Source: Propionibacteriaceae bacterium (GTDB lineage: Bacteria; Actinomycetota; Actinomycetes; Propionibacteriales; Propionibacteriaceae). Taken from it: a stretch of 33,244 nucleotides of DNA. Positions within the stretch are counted from its first letter, which is position 1, and each line of letters begins with the position of its first letter. This document shows, in pieces, positions 14,376 through 22,575 of this stretch. The stretch spans positions 1 to 33,244 of the forward strand of contig JAUNUF010000021.1 in assembly GCA_030538315.1 (NCBI GenBank), read 5' to 3'. The notes under the pieces were generated by a model. It saw nothing but the letters and a program-made list of their open reading frames with translations, did not search any database and was not told the origin of the DNA. The position numbers were made by a program, and so were the translations under genes.

Positions 14376-16274
14376 ATGAATGACCGCCTTCGCCGCTGGG
14401 CGATCCCCGCCGTCTCCGGCACGCTGATCGTCCTCGCACTGCTCCTTGGCAAGTCCAACGGCATCGCCGATTGGTTCATGCTCGCCGCCGCCATCGTGGC
14501 CGGCTTCCCCGTCGTCAAGAAGGCCTGGCAGGCCCTCATGGTCAAGGTGATCGGCATCGACCTGCTGGTCTCCGTGGCCGCCATCGGCGCCATCTTCATC
14601 AAGAACTACTGGGAGGCCGCAGCCGTCACCTTCCTGTTCGCCCTGGGCGCCGCCCTGGAGAACGCCACCCTCGCCAAGACCCGCTCCGCCCTCGCCGAGC
14701 TCGTCGCGCTGGCCCCCACCACCGCCATCGTCGTCCGCGACGGCGAACAGGTGGAGGTGCCCGCACACACCGTCGCCGTCGGAGAGACGGTCATCGTCAA
14801 GAACGGCGGGCGCGTCCCCGTCGACGCGACGGTGATCTCCGGCCAGGCTGCCATCGATGAGGCCGCCATCACCGGCGAATCCATCCCCGTCGAGAAGGCG
14901 CAAGGCTCCGAGGTCTTCGCCGGCACCATCGTGGCCGACGGCTTCCTCACCCTCAGCGCCACCGGCGTGGGCGCCGACACCACCCTCGCCCGCATCGTGC
15001 ACCGCGTGGAGGAGGCGCAGGACGCCAAGGCCCGCACCCAGCAGTTCATGGAGCGCTTCTCCAAGTGGTACACCCCCGGCATCATCGTGCTAGCGCTCGT
15101 GGTGGGCCTCATCACCCAGAACCTCGAACTGGCGCTCACCCTGCTGGTCATCGGCTGCCCCGGCGCCCTCGTGATCTCCGTGCCCGTGGCACTCGTGGCA
15201 GGCATCGGCCGCGCAGCCCGCGACGGCATCCTGATCAAGGGCGGCGAGTTCCTCGAGACCGCAGCCAAGATCGACGTGGTGGCGCTGGACAAGACCGGCA
15301 CCATCACCAAGGGAGAGCCCAAGCTCACCGACATCATGACCAACAAGGGCAACGACGAGCTCGGCGTCCTGCGCTGGGCAGCCCTCGCAGAGGCCGGCTC
15401 CGAGCACCCCCTCGCCGTCCCGGTCCTGGTCGCTGCCCGTGAGCGTGACATCACCGTCCCCGCCATCCCCGAAGGCGTGCGCTCCGTGCCCGGCCACGGC
15501 GTCATCGCCCAGGTGGACGGCCGCGAGGTCGCCGTCGGCAACCTGGCCCTCATGCTTCAGGTGGGTGCGGACACCGGTTGGGGTCAGCACGCCGTCGATC
15601 AGCTCTCCGCAGCCGGTCGCACGCCGCTCGTCGTCGCCCTCGACGGCCAGATCATCGGCGCGCTCGGCGTGGCCGACACCATCCGCGACGAGGCGGCCGC
15701 CCTCGTCGACTCCCTGCGTCAGGCGGGCGTCAAGCGAGTGTTGATGCTGACCGGTGACAACCAGCGCGTGGCCAACTCGGTCGCTGCTCAGGTGGGTATT
15801 GACGACGCCCGTGCGTCGCTGCTGCCCGAGGACAAGCTGGAGGTCATCCAGCAGTTCCAGGCCGAGGGCCACACCGTGGCCATGGTGGGCGACGGCGTCA
15901 ACGACGCCCCGGCACTCGCCCTGGCAGACGTTGGCATCGCGATGGGTGCAGCCGGCTCCCCGGTGGCCATCGAGACCGCCGACATCGCGCTCATGACCAG
16001 CCACCTGGACCGCATCCCTGAGTCCATCTCGCTGGCCAAGCGCACCGCTGGCGTCATGCGCTCCAACATCTTCATCGCCCTCGTGGTGGTGGCGGTGCTC
16101 CTCCTGGGCGTGCTGTTCGGTGGCGTCACCATGGCGATCGGCATGCTGGTGCACGAGGCCTCGGTGCTGGTGGTCATCGTCAACGCGATGCGCCTGCTCC
16201 GCAAGCCTCAGCGCGCCGTCCGCGTGGCAGCCCCGGTTGCCACTCCCCAGAGGGAGAAGGAGCTGGTCAGCTGA
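14376..16274 (+). CDS. P1B-type heavy-metal ATPase with CPG motif
   Basis: A 632-residue membrane pump. Visible motifs are ITGES (166-170, actuator), CPGALVIS (261-268, transmembrane metal site), DKTGT (305-309, phosphorylated Asp), SEHPLA (342-347) and GDGVND (505-510). The metal-site motif is CPG, not the usual CPC, CPH or SPC. The last helix has LVHEAS (591-596), similar to the HEGGT of P1B-4 (Co/Zn/Fe) pumps. The N-terminal metal-binding domain is absent and encoded separately just upstream. A strong Shine-Dalgarno (AGAGGTAAGGA) precedes the ATG. FNR-like regulators of lactic bacteria lie in operons tied to zinc handling, so zinc or another divalent metal is plausible, but the metal and direction are inferred. 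Confidence 0.92.
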   Translation: MNDRLRRWAIPAVSGTLIVLALLLGKSNGIADWFMLAAAIVAGFPVVKKAWQALMVKVIGIDLLVSVAAIGAIFIKNYWEAAAVTFLFALGAALENATLAKTRSALAELVALAPTTAIVVRDGEQVEVPAHTVAVGETVIVKNGGRVPVDATVISGQAAIDEAAITGESIPVEKAQGSEVFAGTIVADGFLTLSATGVGADTTLARIVHRVEEAQDAKARTQQFMERFSKWYTPGIIVLALVVGLITQNLELALTLLVIGCPGALVISVPVALVAGIGRAARDGILIKGGEFLETAAKIDVVALDKTGTITKGEPKLTDIMTNKGNDELGVLRWAALAEAGSEHPLAVPVLVAARERDITVPAIPEGVRSVPGHGVIAQVDGREVAVGNLALMLQVGADTGWGQHAVDQLSAAGRTPLVVALDGQIIGALGVADTIRDEAAALVDSLRQAGVKRVLMLTGDNQRVANSVAAQVGIDDARASLLPEDKLEVIQQFQAEGHTVAMVGDGVNDAPALALADVGIAMGAAGSPVAIETADIALMTSHLDRIPESISLAKRTAGVMRSNIFIALVVVAVLLLGVLFGGVTMAIGMLVHEASVLVVIVNAMRLLRKPQRAVRVAAPVATPQREKELVS

Positions 16275-16284
16275 CCGATTGAAA

Positions 16285-16314
16285 TCCTTCACCTACGCAT
16301 GCGTAGGTGAAGGA
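16285..16314. terminator. Perfect 30-bp palindrome after the ATPase gene
   Basis: TCCTTCACCTACGCA and its exact reverse complement meet at 16299/16300 with no mismatch. It lies 10 bases after the ATPase stop and probably ends that operon. No T-tract follows. It also lies just upstream of the next gene's promoter region (TAGCAT at 16341), so it could instead be an operator. Confidence 0.6.
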
Positions 16315-16372
16315 ATCTGCCGCGGCAGGCGGTGGAGAGGTAGCATCGTGCGCCTAGATCGCTGGAGGCGTC

Positions 16373-16993
16373 ATGTGGCTTGAGGTTGTCGGATGGATCG
16401 GATCCATTCTCGTTGTGTGGTCGCTGACGCTGGGCCGCGTCTTGCGTTTCCGCTGGATGAACCTCACCGGCTCGCTCATCGCCGCCATCTACAACGGCAT
16501 CATCGGGATCTGGCCATTCATGTTCATGAACGCCGTCATCGTGCTGATCAACATCTACTGGCTGTGGCGCCTCTACAAGGAACGCCATGATGCTGGCGTC
16601 TACGAGGTGGTCCCTGTTCGCGCCAACGACGGCTACCTGAAGCGAGTGCTGAGCGTGCACGCCGCCGACATCAAGGCGACCTATCCCGCATTCGACCCCG
16701 CCAACCTGGCCAAGGGCGACCGCCATGCCTGGCTCGTCGTGCGCGGTGATGAGACGGTGGGCGTCACCGTGGTGCGCGACGACGGCGGGGCTCAGGGCAC
16801 CGTCGAGCTCGACTGGGTGAGCCCCCGCTTCCGTGACTTCACCCCCGGCGAGTTCGTCCACCGTCGCTCCGGCGTGTTCCAGGAGTTGGGCATGAAGACC
16901 GTGGTGGTGGAGCGGCCGGGCAAGCACCAGCGGGAGTACCTCACCAGGATTGGGTTCGCGCCCGACGGGGATCGCTGGGTGCGGACGGTCTAG
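16373..16993 (+). CDS. YgjV-like membrane protein with soluble C-terminal domain
   Basis: A 206-residue protein. The first ~65 residues contain two or three membrane helices (GWIGSILVVWSLT; then two in NLTGSLIAAIY to NIYWLWRLY) resembling the YgjV/PnuC-like small membrane family. The remaining ~135 residues are soluble and look like an acetyltransferase-type fold: the segment ending KHQREYLTRIGFAPDGDRWVR resembles the last strand-helix of GNAT proteins, though no clear acetyl-CoA loop is seen. Function is unknown. The ATG at 16373 has GGAGG 4 bases before it. It stands between the metal ATPase operon and an MFS exporter and probably has its own promoter (TAGCAT, 16341). Confidence 0.72.
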   Translation: MWLEVVGWIGSILVVWSLTLGRVLRFRWMNLTGSLIAAIYNGIIGIWPFMFMNAVIVLINIYWLWRLYKERHDAGVYEVVPVRANDGYLKRVLSVHAADIKATYPAFDPANLAKGDRHAWLVVRGDETVGVTVVRDDGGAQGTVELDWVSPRFRDFTPGEFVHRRSGVFQELGMKTVVVERPGKHQREYLTRIGFAPDGDRWVRTV

Positions 16994-17020
16994 CAACCAG
17001 GCGGGGTAGATTTCGGAACT

Positions 17021-19057
17021 GTGACGAAGCAGCCAGCACCCTTTGAGTTCGCCAAGATCCGGTGGGCCTACTTTGGCCTGGTCATTGGCATGTTCACCGC
17101 CTCGATCTCGCAGACGATCGTGGGCCCAGCAATCCCGCGCATCGTCGCAGAACTCGGCGGGCTGGCCTGGTACTCCTGGCTGTCCACCATCGTCATGCTG
17201 GTCAGCGCTGTCGTCACCCCCATCTCAGGCAAGCTTTCCGACATCTTCGGCCGCCGTCGGTTCTACGTGATCGGTCTGCTGCTGTTCATGCTGGGTTCTG
17301 TCCTCTCCGGGCTGGCGTTCAACTTCGCGTTCCTGATCGTGGCCCGCACCATCCAGGGCATGGGCATGGGCATCCTGATGCCGCTGTCCCAGACCATCCT
17401 GGGCGTGCTCATCCCCCCGCGGCAGCGCGGCAAGTATCAGGGCTACATGGGTGCCGTGATGGGCGCCTCTCAGGTGGCCGGCCCGCTGTTGGGCGGCTGG
17501 ATCACCGACGTCTCAAGCTGGCGCTGGCTGTTCTACATCTCCATGCCCGTGGGCCTGATCGCGCTGCTCATCATCCTGCGCCACCTCCACATCCCCGAGG
17601 AATCCGTGCGGGGCAAGATCGACCACGCTGGCATCTCCACCATGACGGTGGGCGTCTCGGCCACGCTGCTGGGCATCAGCCTCGGCGGCCAGGACGGCTG
17701 GAGCGAGCCGCACGTCCTGGTTCTGCTGCTCGTGGGCCTGGTGTTCCTCGCGGCGTTCGTGTGGGTGGAGCGCCGCGCCGAAGAGCCCATCGTGCCGATG
17801 TACCTGTTCCGCAACTCCATCTTCACCTTCTCGACGGTGGGCGCGTTCTTCATGAACATGTCGATGATGGCGGTGCTGATCTACGTGCCCGTCTACGCGC
17901 AGGGCGTGCTAGGCGTCTCGGCCACCGGTTCTGGCCTGATCCTCATCCCCATGAACGTGGTGCTGTTCGCCATCGGCATCGTGATTGGGCAGCTCACCAC
18001 CAAGACTGGCCGTTACAAGGAGTTTGCCGTCGCCGGTGCCGTGGTGCAGGTGCTGGGCGCGTTGCTGATGCTCCGCCTGGGCGCCGATTCCAGCAAGCTG
18101 GAGCTGGTGCTGGCCACCTCCGTGCTGGGCCTGGGCTACGGCATGGCGTTCCAGATCTACGTGCTGGCGGTGCAGAACGCAGTCCAGCGTCGTGACCTCG
18201 GCGTGGCCACGTCGTCGCTCCAGTTCGTGCGCAACATCGGCAACACCCTTGGCACCGCCATCGCAGGCACCATCATGACCACCCACCTGATGAGCGGTAT
18301 CAAGGACCGCCTCACACCTGAGCTCGAGGCGAAGATCCCCACCGGCGGTCTCAACCCCAACGCCGTGCTCAACCCCGGTGACCTCCTCTACCTGCCCACC
18401 GAGCTCGCGCACGTGCTGCGCGCCTCCCTGGGTGATGCGATGCACGCCGTGTTCCTGGTGCTGCCCGTGCTGACGATGCTTTCCCTGGCTGGCACGCTCA
18501 TGATCAAGGCCGTGCCCCTGCGCGACACCTTCACGCAACCGGAGGACAAGGGCAGTGAGCTCCTCGACGCCACCGTCATGTCTGCCCCAGACCAGGAACG
18601 CGTGCGCCTCAGCCCGGAGGATTCGCTGGCCAGATCCAAGGAGCGCATCATGGGCGCGCACCTCATCCTGCTGGCCGAGCAGGTGCGCGACGACAACCCC
18701 ATCCTGCGCGACGCCGTGGCGGAGTTCGGCAACGGCGACCTCGCCCGTGGCTTGGAAATCCTGCGCTCCACCGGGGCCATGCTCCTGTCGGAAGATCCGG
18801 CCGAGATCGACGCCCACGAGGCGTTCGCCGTCGAATTGTCCAAGCGCGGGCGCAAGGAACGCATGCTCAGCCCCGAGATGACCAAGCGGCTCAACGACGT
18901 GGCGCAACTGGTGGCGGACCGCCCCACGGGGCAGCCGACCCGCCCGCGAATCGACACCGCGGAGGGCATCGACGGCGCAGGTCTGAGGAGGGCTCTGCTG
19001 ATGCTGGACAGCGCTCTGGTTGCGGACATCGCCACGCGTCGCTGGGAGCGCGAGTGA
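17021..19057 (+). CDS. MFS drug exporter, DHA2 (EmrB/QacA) type
   Basis: A 678-residue proton-driven exporter. About 14 membrane helices cover residues 15-500. Motif A, LSDIFGRRRF, lies between helices 2 and 3, and the antiporter motif C region reads GASQVAGPLLGGW. The C-terminal ~170 residues (about 510-678) are a hydrophilic, charged extension absent from most DHA2 proteins and of unknown role. The start is GTG at 17021, 8 bases after a TAGATT box (17007-17012), so it is near-leaderless. Its stop is followed by two hairpins that separate it from the convergent SDR gene. The substrate cannot be inferred; no regulator gene of the TetR or MarR type is adjacent. Confidence 0.9.
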   Translation: MTKQPAPFEFAKIRWAYFGLVIGMFTASISQTIVGPAIPRIVAELGGLAWYSWLSTIVMLVSAVVTPISGKLSDIFGRRRFYVIGLLLFMLGSVLSGLAFNFAFLIVARTIQGMGMGILMPLSQTILGVLIPPRQRGKYQGYMGAVMGASQVAGPLLGGWITDVSSWRWLFYISMPVGLIALLIILRHLHIPEESVRGKIDHAGISTMTVGVSATLLGISLGGQDGWSEPHVLVLLLVGLVFLAAFVWVERRAEEPIVPMYLFRNSIFTFSTVGAFFMNMSMMAVLIYVPVYAQGVLGVSATGSGLILIPMNVVLFAIGIVIGQLTTKTGRYKEFAVAGAVVQVLGALLMLRLGADSSKLELVLATSVLGLGYGMAFQIYVLAVQNAVQRRDLGVATSSLQFVRNIGNTLGTAIAGTIMTTHLMSGIKDRLTPELEAKIPTGGLNPNAVLNPGDLLYLPTELAHVLRASLGDAMHAVFLVLPVLTMLSLAGTLMIKAVPLRDTFTQPEDKGSELLDATVMSAPDQERVRLSPEDSLARSKERIMGAHLILLAEQVRDDNPILRDAVAEFGNGDLARGLEILRSTGAMLLSEDPAEIDAHEAFAVELSKRGRKERMLSPEMTKRLNDVAQLVADRPTGQPTRPRIDTAEGIDGAGLRRALLMLDSALVADIATRRWERE

Positions 19058-19093
19058 GTCAATAGTCTCGACTTGAGACAAACCGGATAGTGT

Positions 19094-19159
19094 GCATACA
19101 ATTGTGTATGCGGAGGGCGGGTGTCTACCCCCGGTGCCGGCCCTCCGTGTCTTTCTTCT
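19094..19159 (+). terminator. Hairpins ending MFS transcription
   Basis: First GCATACA-ATTG-TGTATGC (19094-19111). Then CGGAGGGCGGG (19111-19121) pairs with CCGGCCCTCCG (19137-19147) with one mismatch, followed by the T-rich TGTCTTTCTTCT. The second hairpin has the best intrinsic-terminator shape in the window and overlaps the 3' end of the convergent SDR gene. A further GTCTC/GAGAC hairpin lies just upstream, near 19067. Confidence 0.65.
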
Positions 19160-19937
19160 GGTGCAGGCGACGATGCCCCGTGGCCCGGAACAGCCACGCG
19201 ACCACCCCCGGAAACACTCTCGCCCAAGGCGCAATGAGCGCCCACCGCCATGGCACGAAACTGTCGCGGTGTGCCCTATGCCGCAGGCTGACGGCCACCG
19301 CATCGGCAACCCCTTCCGGCGTCATGGTGCCGACGAGGGCCTCAACCCGCGGCACCCGCTCCACCGAACCGGGGTTGGCGTCGAAATACTCGCTGTGCAC
19401 CCGCGCGGGTGTGAGCGACCCCACCCGAATGCCGGTGGTCCACAGGTCTTGACGCAGGGCTTCGGTGAAGCCTCGCAGCGCGAAGCGGGAGGCGGCGTAC
19501 CCCACCGCACCCGGCCACGGCACCACGGCCACGGGGGAGTTGATCTGGAAGATGGTGCCCGAACCGCGCCGCAGCATGGGCTCGATGAACCCGCGGGTCA
19601 CGTGGAAGGCGGCCAGGTAGGGCAGCTCCAGTTGCTGGCGCGCCTCCTCATTGCTCGTTTCTTCGATGGAGATGAAACGACCAGCTCCCGCGTTGTTGAT
19701 GATCACATCAGGCGTGCCGTGTTCCTCGAGGATCTGCTGGCAGACGGCGGTGGTGGCGTCTGGGTCTGACAGGTCGACGGCGTAGGCTGCGCCGTCGATC
19801 TCCGCGGCCAGAGTGCGGAGCTTCTCCGCCCGCCTGGCCAGCGCGATCACCACCATGTCGTCCGCCGCCAACCGCCGGGCAATTGCTTCGCCGATCCCGC
19901 CGGATGCACCGGTTACCAGTGCCAGCCGCCTCGTCAT
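19125..19937 (-). CDS. Short-chain dehydrogenase/reductase
   Basis: A 270-residue NAD(P)-dependent classical SDR. The cofactor motif TGASGGIG (9-16) and the NNAG motif (81-84) are present. The catalytic Ser is S134 and Tyr is Y147, but the normal YxxxK reads YAASR, with Arg at 151 where the catalytic lysine belongs. Whether the enzyme is active as a normal SDR is therefore uncertain. The C-terminal ~50 residues, with WRWALIAPWARVFPGVVAWLF, may associate with the membrane. The substrate is unknown. The ATG at 19937 has no Shine-Dalgarno; TAGACT lies 7 bases upstream and its box overlaps that of the divergent gene. Confidence 0.88.
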   Translation of the reverse strand: MTRRLALVTGASGGIGEAIARRLAADDMVVIALARRAEKLRTLAAEIDGAAYAVDLSDPDATTAVCQQILEEHGTPDVIINNAGAGRFISIEETSNEEARQQLELPYLAAFHVTRGFIEPMLRRGSGTIFQINSPVAVVPWPGAVGYAASRFALRGFTEALRQDLWTTGIRVGSLTPARVHSEYFDANPGSVERVPRVEALVGTMTPEGVADAVAVSLRHRAHRDSFVPWRWALIAPWARVFPGVVAWLFRATGHRRLHQKKDTEGRHRG

Positions 19938-19944
19938 GGCCAGA

Positions 19945-19954
19945 AGTCTAGGAT
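19945..19954. promoter_or_regulatory. Overlapping divergent -10 boxes
   Basis: In the 23-base gap between two start codons, TAGACT for the SDR gene (minus strand, 19945-19950) and TAGGAT for the PLP enzyme gene (plus strand, 19949-19954) share two bases. They lie 7 and 6 bases from their start codons. The two promoters could not be used at the same instant. Confidence 0.55.
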
Positions 19955-19960
19955 CTGCTC

Positions 19961-21163
19961 ATGGATGATGGGGCGGCGGCCGAGTACCGGGCGGCGTTGG
20001 AGGCCGCCGGTCTGACGTCGCGCCCCGTGGCGGTGCTGGATCTCGATGCGGTGGATCACAACCTCGCAGACTTGCGCCGTCGGGCGGCGGGGAAGCCGTT
20101 GCGGGTGGCATCGAAGTCGCTGCGCGTGCGCCGGCTGCTGGAGCACTCGCTGGCCGCCGAGGGGTATGCGGGCACCCTGGCCTTCACGCTGCCGGAGGCG
20201 TTGTGGCTGGTGGAGCGCGGGGTGCGGGACGTGGTGGTGGCGTACCCGACGGCGGACCGGCCCGCTCTGGCGCGCTTGGCTGCCGACGATGAGGCGCGCG
20301 CAGCCATCACGCTGATGGTGGATTCCGTGGAGCAACTGGACCTCTTGGACTCGGCCATCCCGGGGCACCCCGACGTGCGCGTTGCGCTGGAGTTGGATGC
20401 CTCCTACGCGCCCCTGCGCGGCGTGCGCTTCGGCGCGCTGCGTTCCCCGGTGCGGACGGCTGCCGGGTTGGGTGGTTTGGCGCGGGCGGTGATGGCCAGA
20501 CGCGGGTTCCGGCTGGTGGGGCTGATGGCCTATGAGGGGCAGATCGCGGGGGTCGCAGATGTGGGGCGCAGCGCGTACCGGCAGGCCGTGCGCCAGATGA
20601 AGGCGCGCTCCTCGCGCGAACTGGCGGTGCGGCGTGCGGCCGCGGTTGCGGCGGTGCGCGAGGTGGCGGATCTGGAGTTCGTCAATGGCGGGGGAACGGG
20701 CTCGCTGGAGACCACCTGCAGGGAGGCGGCGGTGACTGAGGCCGCCGTCGGTTCTGGGATCGTGGGGCCGGGATTGTTTGATGGGTATCAAAGCTTCCGT
20801 CCGCGGGCGGCGTTGCACTTCGGGCTCGACGTGGTGCGCCGGCCCGCGCCCTTGGTGGCGACCCTCCTGGGTGGAGGGTGGGTGGCGTCTGGGCCGCCGG
20901 GGCGGGATAGGTTGCCGACGATCGCCTGGCCATCTGGGCTGAAGTACGCACCCGACGAGGCGGCCGGCGAGGTGCAGACCCCCGTCGTGGGGGCGGCGGC
21001 CGGGCGGCTCCGGGTGGGCGACACCGTCTGGCTGCGGCACGCCAAGGCCGGCGAGCTCGCCGAGCGGATGGCGAGCTACGCCGTCGTGCGCAGGGTCGAC
21101 GGCGTGCCGACCGTGATCGACGAGTGGCCCACGTATCGGGGCGAAGGGTTGGTGACGCTGTGA
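19961..21163 (+). CDS. PLP enzyme, D-threonine aldolase/D-serine dehydratase-like
   Basis: A 400-residue fold-type III PLP protein (alanine racemase-like barrel). The predicted PLP lysine is K52 in RVASKSLR. The C-terminal domain has LRHAKAGELAER, the position of the zinc-binding His in D-serine dehydratases and D-threonine aldolases; the nearby Cys of that site is Ala here. Actinobacterial members are often annotated amino acid deaminase/aldolase and lie next to a sugar-lactone oxidase, as here. The exact reaction is not proven. The leaderless ATG at 19961 follows TAGGAT by 6 bases. The stop overlaps the next gene's GTG as GTGA, so the two are translated together. Confidence 0.85.
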   Translation: MDDGAAAEYRAALEAAGLTSRPVAVLDLDAVDHNLADLRRRAAGKPLRVASKSLRVRRLLEHSLAAEGYAGTLAFTLPEALWLVERGVRDVVVAYPTADRPALARLAADDEARAAITLMVDSVEQLDLLDSAIPGHPDVRVALELDASYAPLRGVRFGALRSPVRTAAGLGGLARAVMARRGFRLVGLMAYEGQIAGVADVGRSAYRQAVRQMKARSSRELAVRRAAAVAAVREVADLEFVNGGGTGSLETTCREAAVTEAAVGSGIVGPGLFDGYQSFRPRAALHFGLDVVRRPAPLVATLLGGGWVASGPPGRDRLPTIAWPSGLKYAPDEAAGEVQTPVVGAAAGRLRVGDTVWLRHAKAGELAERMASYAVVRRVDGVPTVIDEWPTYRGEGLVTL

Positions 21164-22575
21164 GGTGGCGCAACTGGAGCGGATCCGTGCGGTGCGAGCC
21201 CACGGAGGTCGCCTATCCGGCCTCGGAGGCGGGGGCCGCCCTGGTGCTGCGGCGCGCCCGCGAGCAGGGCCGCACGGTTCGCCCGGTAGGGGCCGGGCAC
21301 AGCTTCACGCCGTTGGTGGCCACGGGCGAGGTGTTGTTGTCGCTGGATCAGCTGACGGGGCTGGTGCGGGTGGACGGCGAGGAGGCCACCTTCTGGGCGG
21401 GCACGCGCATCCGTGACGTTGCCGGCCTGCTGGCGCCCCACGGTTTGGCGCTGCCCAACATGGGTGACATCGACACTCAGTCGCTGGCCGGAGCCATCTC
21501 CACCAGCACACATGGCACCGGGCTGGGTTTCACGGGCTACTCGGGGATGGTGACCGGGCTGAGACTCGCGTTGCCTGACGGGTCGGTCCGCTCGGTGGGT
21601 TTCGACACGCCTGATGCTGCTCGTTCCTCGCAGTCAGGCGGCTCAACCAGCGGTGCGGTTGAGCCCGCTCGTCCTTTGCCGCTGGTTGAGCCCGCGAGTT
21701 CTACGAGCGGTGTCGAAACCCCTGGAGATGCAGACCACTTGTTCCACGCTGCCCGCGTCGGGCTAGGAGTGATGGGCGTCATCACCCAGGTCACGCTGCG
21801 CTGCGTCCCAGCCTTCAACCTTGAGTGCACGGAGACCACCGAACCCATCGAGCACGTTCTCGAGAGCTACGTGGAGCGGGCCCGCGTGGCTGATCATCTG
21901 GAGTTCTTCTGGTTCCCCGGCACACGTCGCGCCACAGTGAAGGAGTTGCGTCGCCTGCCCGCAGACGGCGCGGTGCGGCCCATGACCCGCACGGACCGGA
22001 TCCTCAATCGCGAGATCCTGGGCAACGGTGTCTTCGAGGCGATGAACGCCGCGGCCACGGGCGTACCCGTGCTGTCTGGCCCCGTGCGCGAGGTGTCCTC
22101 CCGTCTCATGGCAGGGCGCTCCTTCTCCGACGCCTCCCACCGCGTGTATGTGGCGCCCAGGCGGGTGCGGTTCCACGAATCCGAGTACGCCATGCCGCTG
22201 GCCGCCTTCCGGCGCGTGGTGCGTGAGGTGGAGCGCGCGGTTGTGGTGTCCGGTGAGGGGGTGACGTGCCCGCTGGAGGTGCGCACCGCCGCGGCCGACG
22301 ACACCTGGCTGGGCACCGCGTCTGGCCGCGAGAGCATCTACCTGGCCGTGCACCGCTACCACCGCCAGCGGTTCGCGCCGGTGGTGGCCGCCGTCGAACC
22401 GGTGTTCGGGGCCTACGAGGGTCGCCCGCACTGGGGCAAGGAGCACACGCTCACCGCAGACCGGTTGGCGCAGTTGTACCCGCGCTTCGACGATTTCCGC
22501 CGAGCCCGAGCCGCCGTCGATCCCGACGGCGTGCTCCTCAACGCTCATACCCGCGCGCTGCTCAACGCTGGTTGA
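21160..22575 (+). CDS. Aldonolactone oxidase (D-arabinono/L-gulono-1,4-lactone type)
   Basis: A 471-residue flavoprotein that would oxidise a sugar 1,4-lactone to an ascorbate-like product. The FAD-binding half has VGAGHSFTPL, with H47 the likely covalent FAD ligand, followed by NMGDIDTQSLAGAISTSTHG. The C-terminal half ends with HWGKEH, the family's conserved substrate-side motif. I place the start at GTG 21160 because it overlaps the upstream TGA as GTGA; a longer frame would lie inside the previous gene. Residues about 147-187 (Ser/Pro/Gly/Thr-rich) are an insertion in the FAD domain coinciding with a palindromic repeat. The stop codon lies in another repeat arm, TGGTTGAGC. Confidence 0.9.
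   Translation: MRWRNWSGSVRCEPTEVAYPASEAGAALVLRRAREQGRTVRPVGAGHSFTPLVATGEVLLSLDQLTGLVRVDGEEATFWAGTRIRDVAGLLAPHGLALPNMGDIDTQSLAGAISTSTHGTGLGFTGYSGMVTGLRLALPDGSVRSVGFDTPDAARSSQSGGSTSGAVEPARPLPLVEPASSTSGVETPGDADHLFHAARVGLGVMGVITQVTLRCVPAFNLECTETTEPIEHVLESYVERARVADHLEFFWFPGTRRATVKELRRLPADGAVRPMTRTDRILNREILGNGVFEAMNAAATGVPVLSGPVREVSSRLMAGRSFSDASHRVYVAPRRVRFHESEYAMPLAAFRRVVREVERAVVVSGEGVTCPLEVRTAAADDTWLGTASGRESIYLAVHRYHRQRFAPVVAAVEPVFGAYEGRPHWGKEHTLTADRLAQLYPRFDDFRRARAAVDPDGVLLNAHTRALLNAG
21597..21721. repeat. In-frame palindromic insertion inside lactone oxidase
   Basis: Bounded by perfect 12-base inverted repeats, GGGTTTCGACAC (21597-21608) and GTGTCGAAACCC (21710-21721). Inside are a reverse repeat copy (21598-21649), a GGCTCAACC/GGTTGAGCC hairpin (21640-21665) and a forward copy (21683-21720). 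The 125 bases keep the reading frame and encode about 41 low-complexity residues just before the conserved LFHAARVGLGVMGVIT segment. Confidence 0.75.

Noticed and set aside
16279-16292. TTGA-N6-TCAC as a third regulator site
   Set aside because: One half-site is imperfect and it overlaps the palindrome after the ATPase gene; too weak to call.
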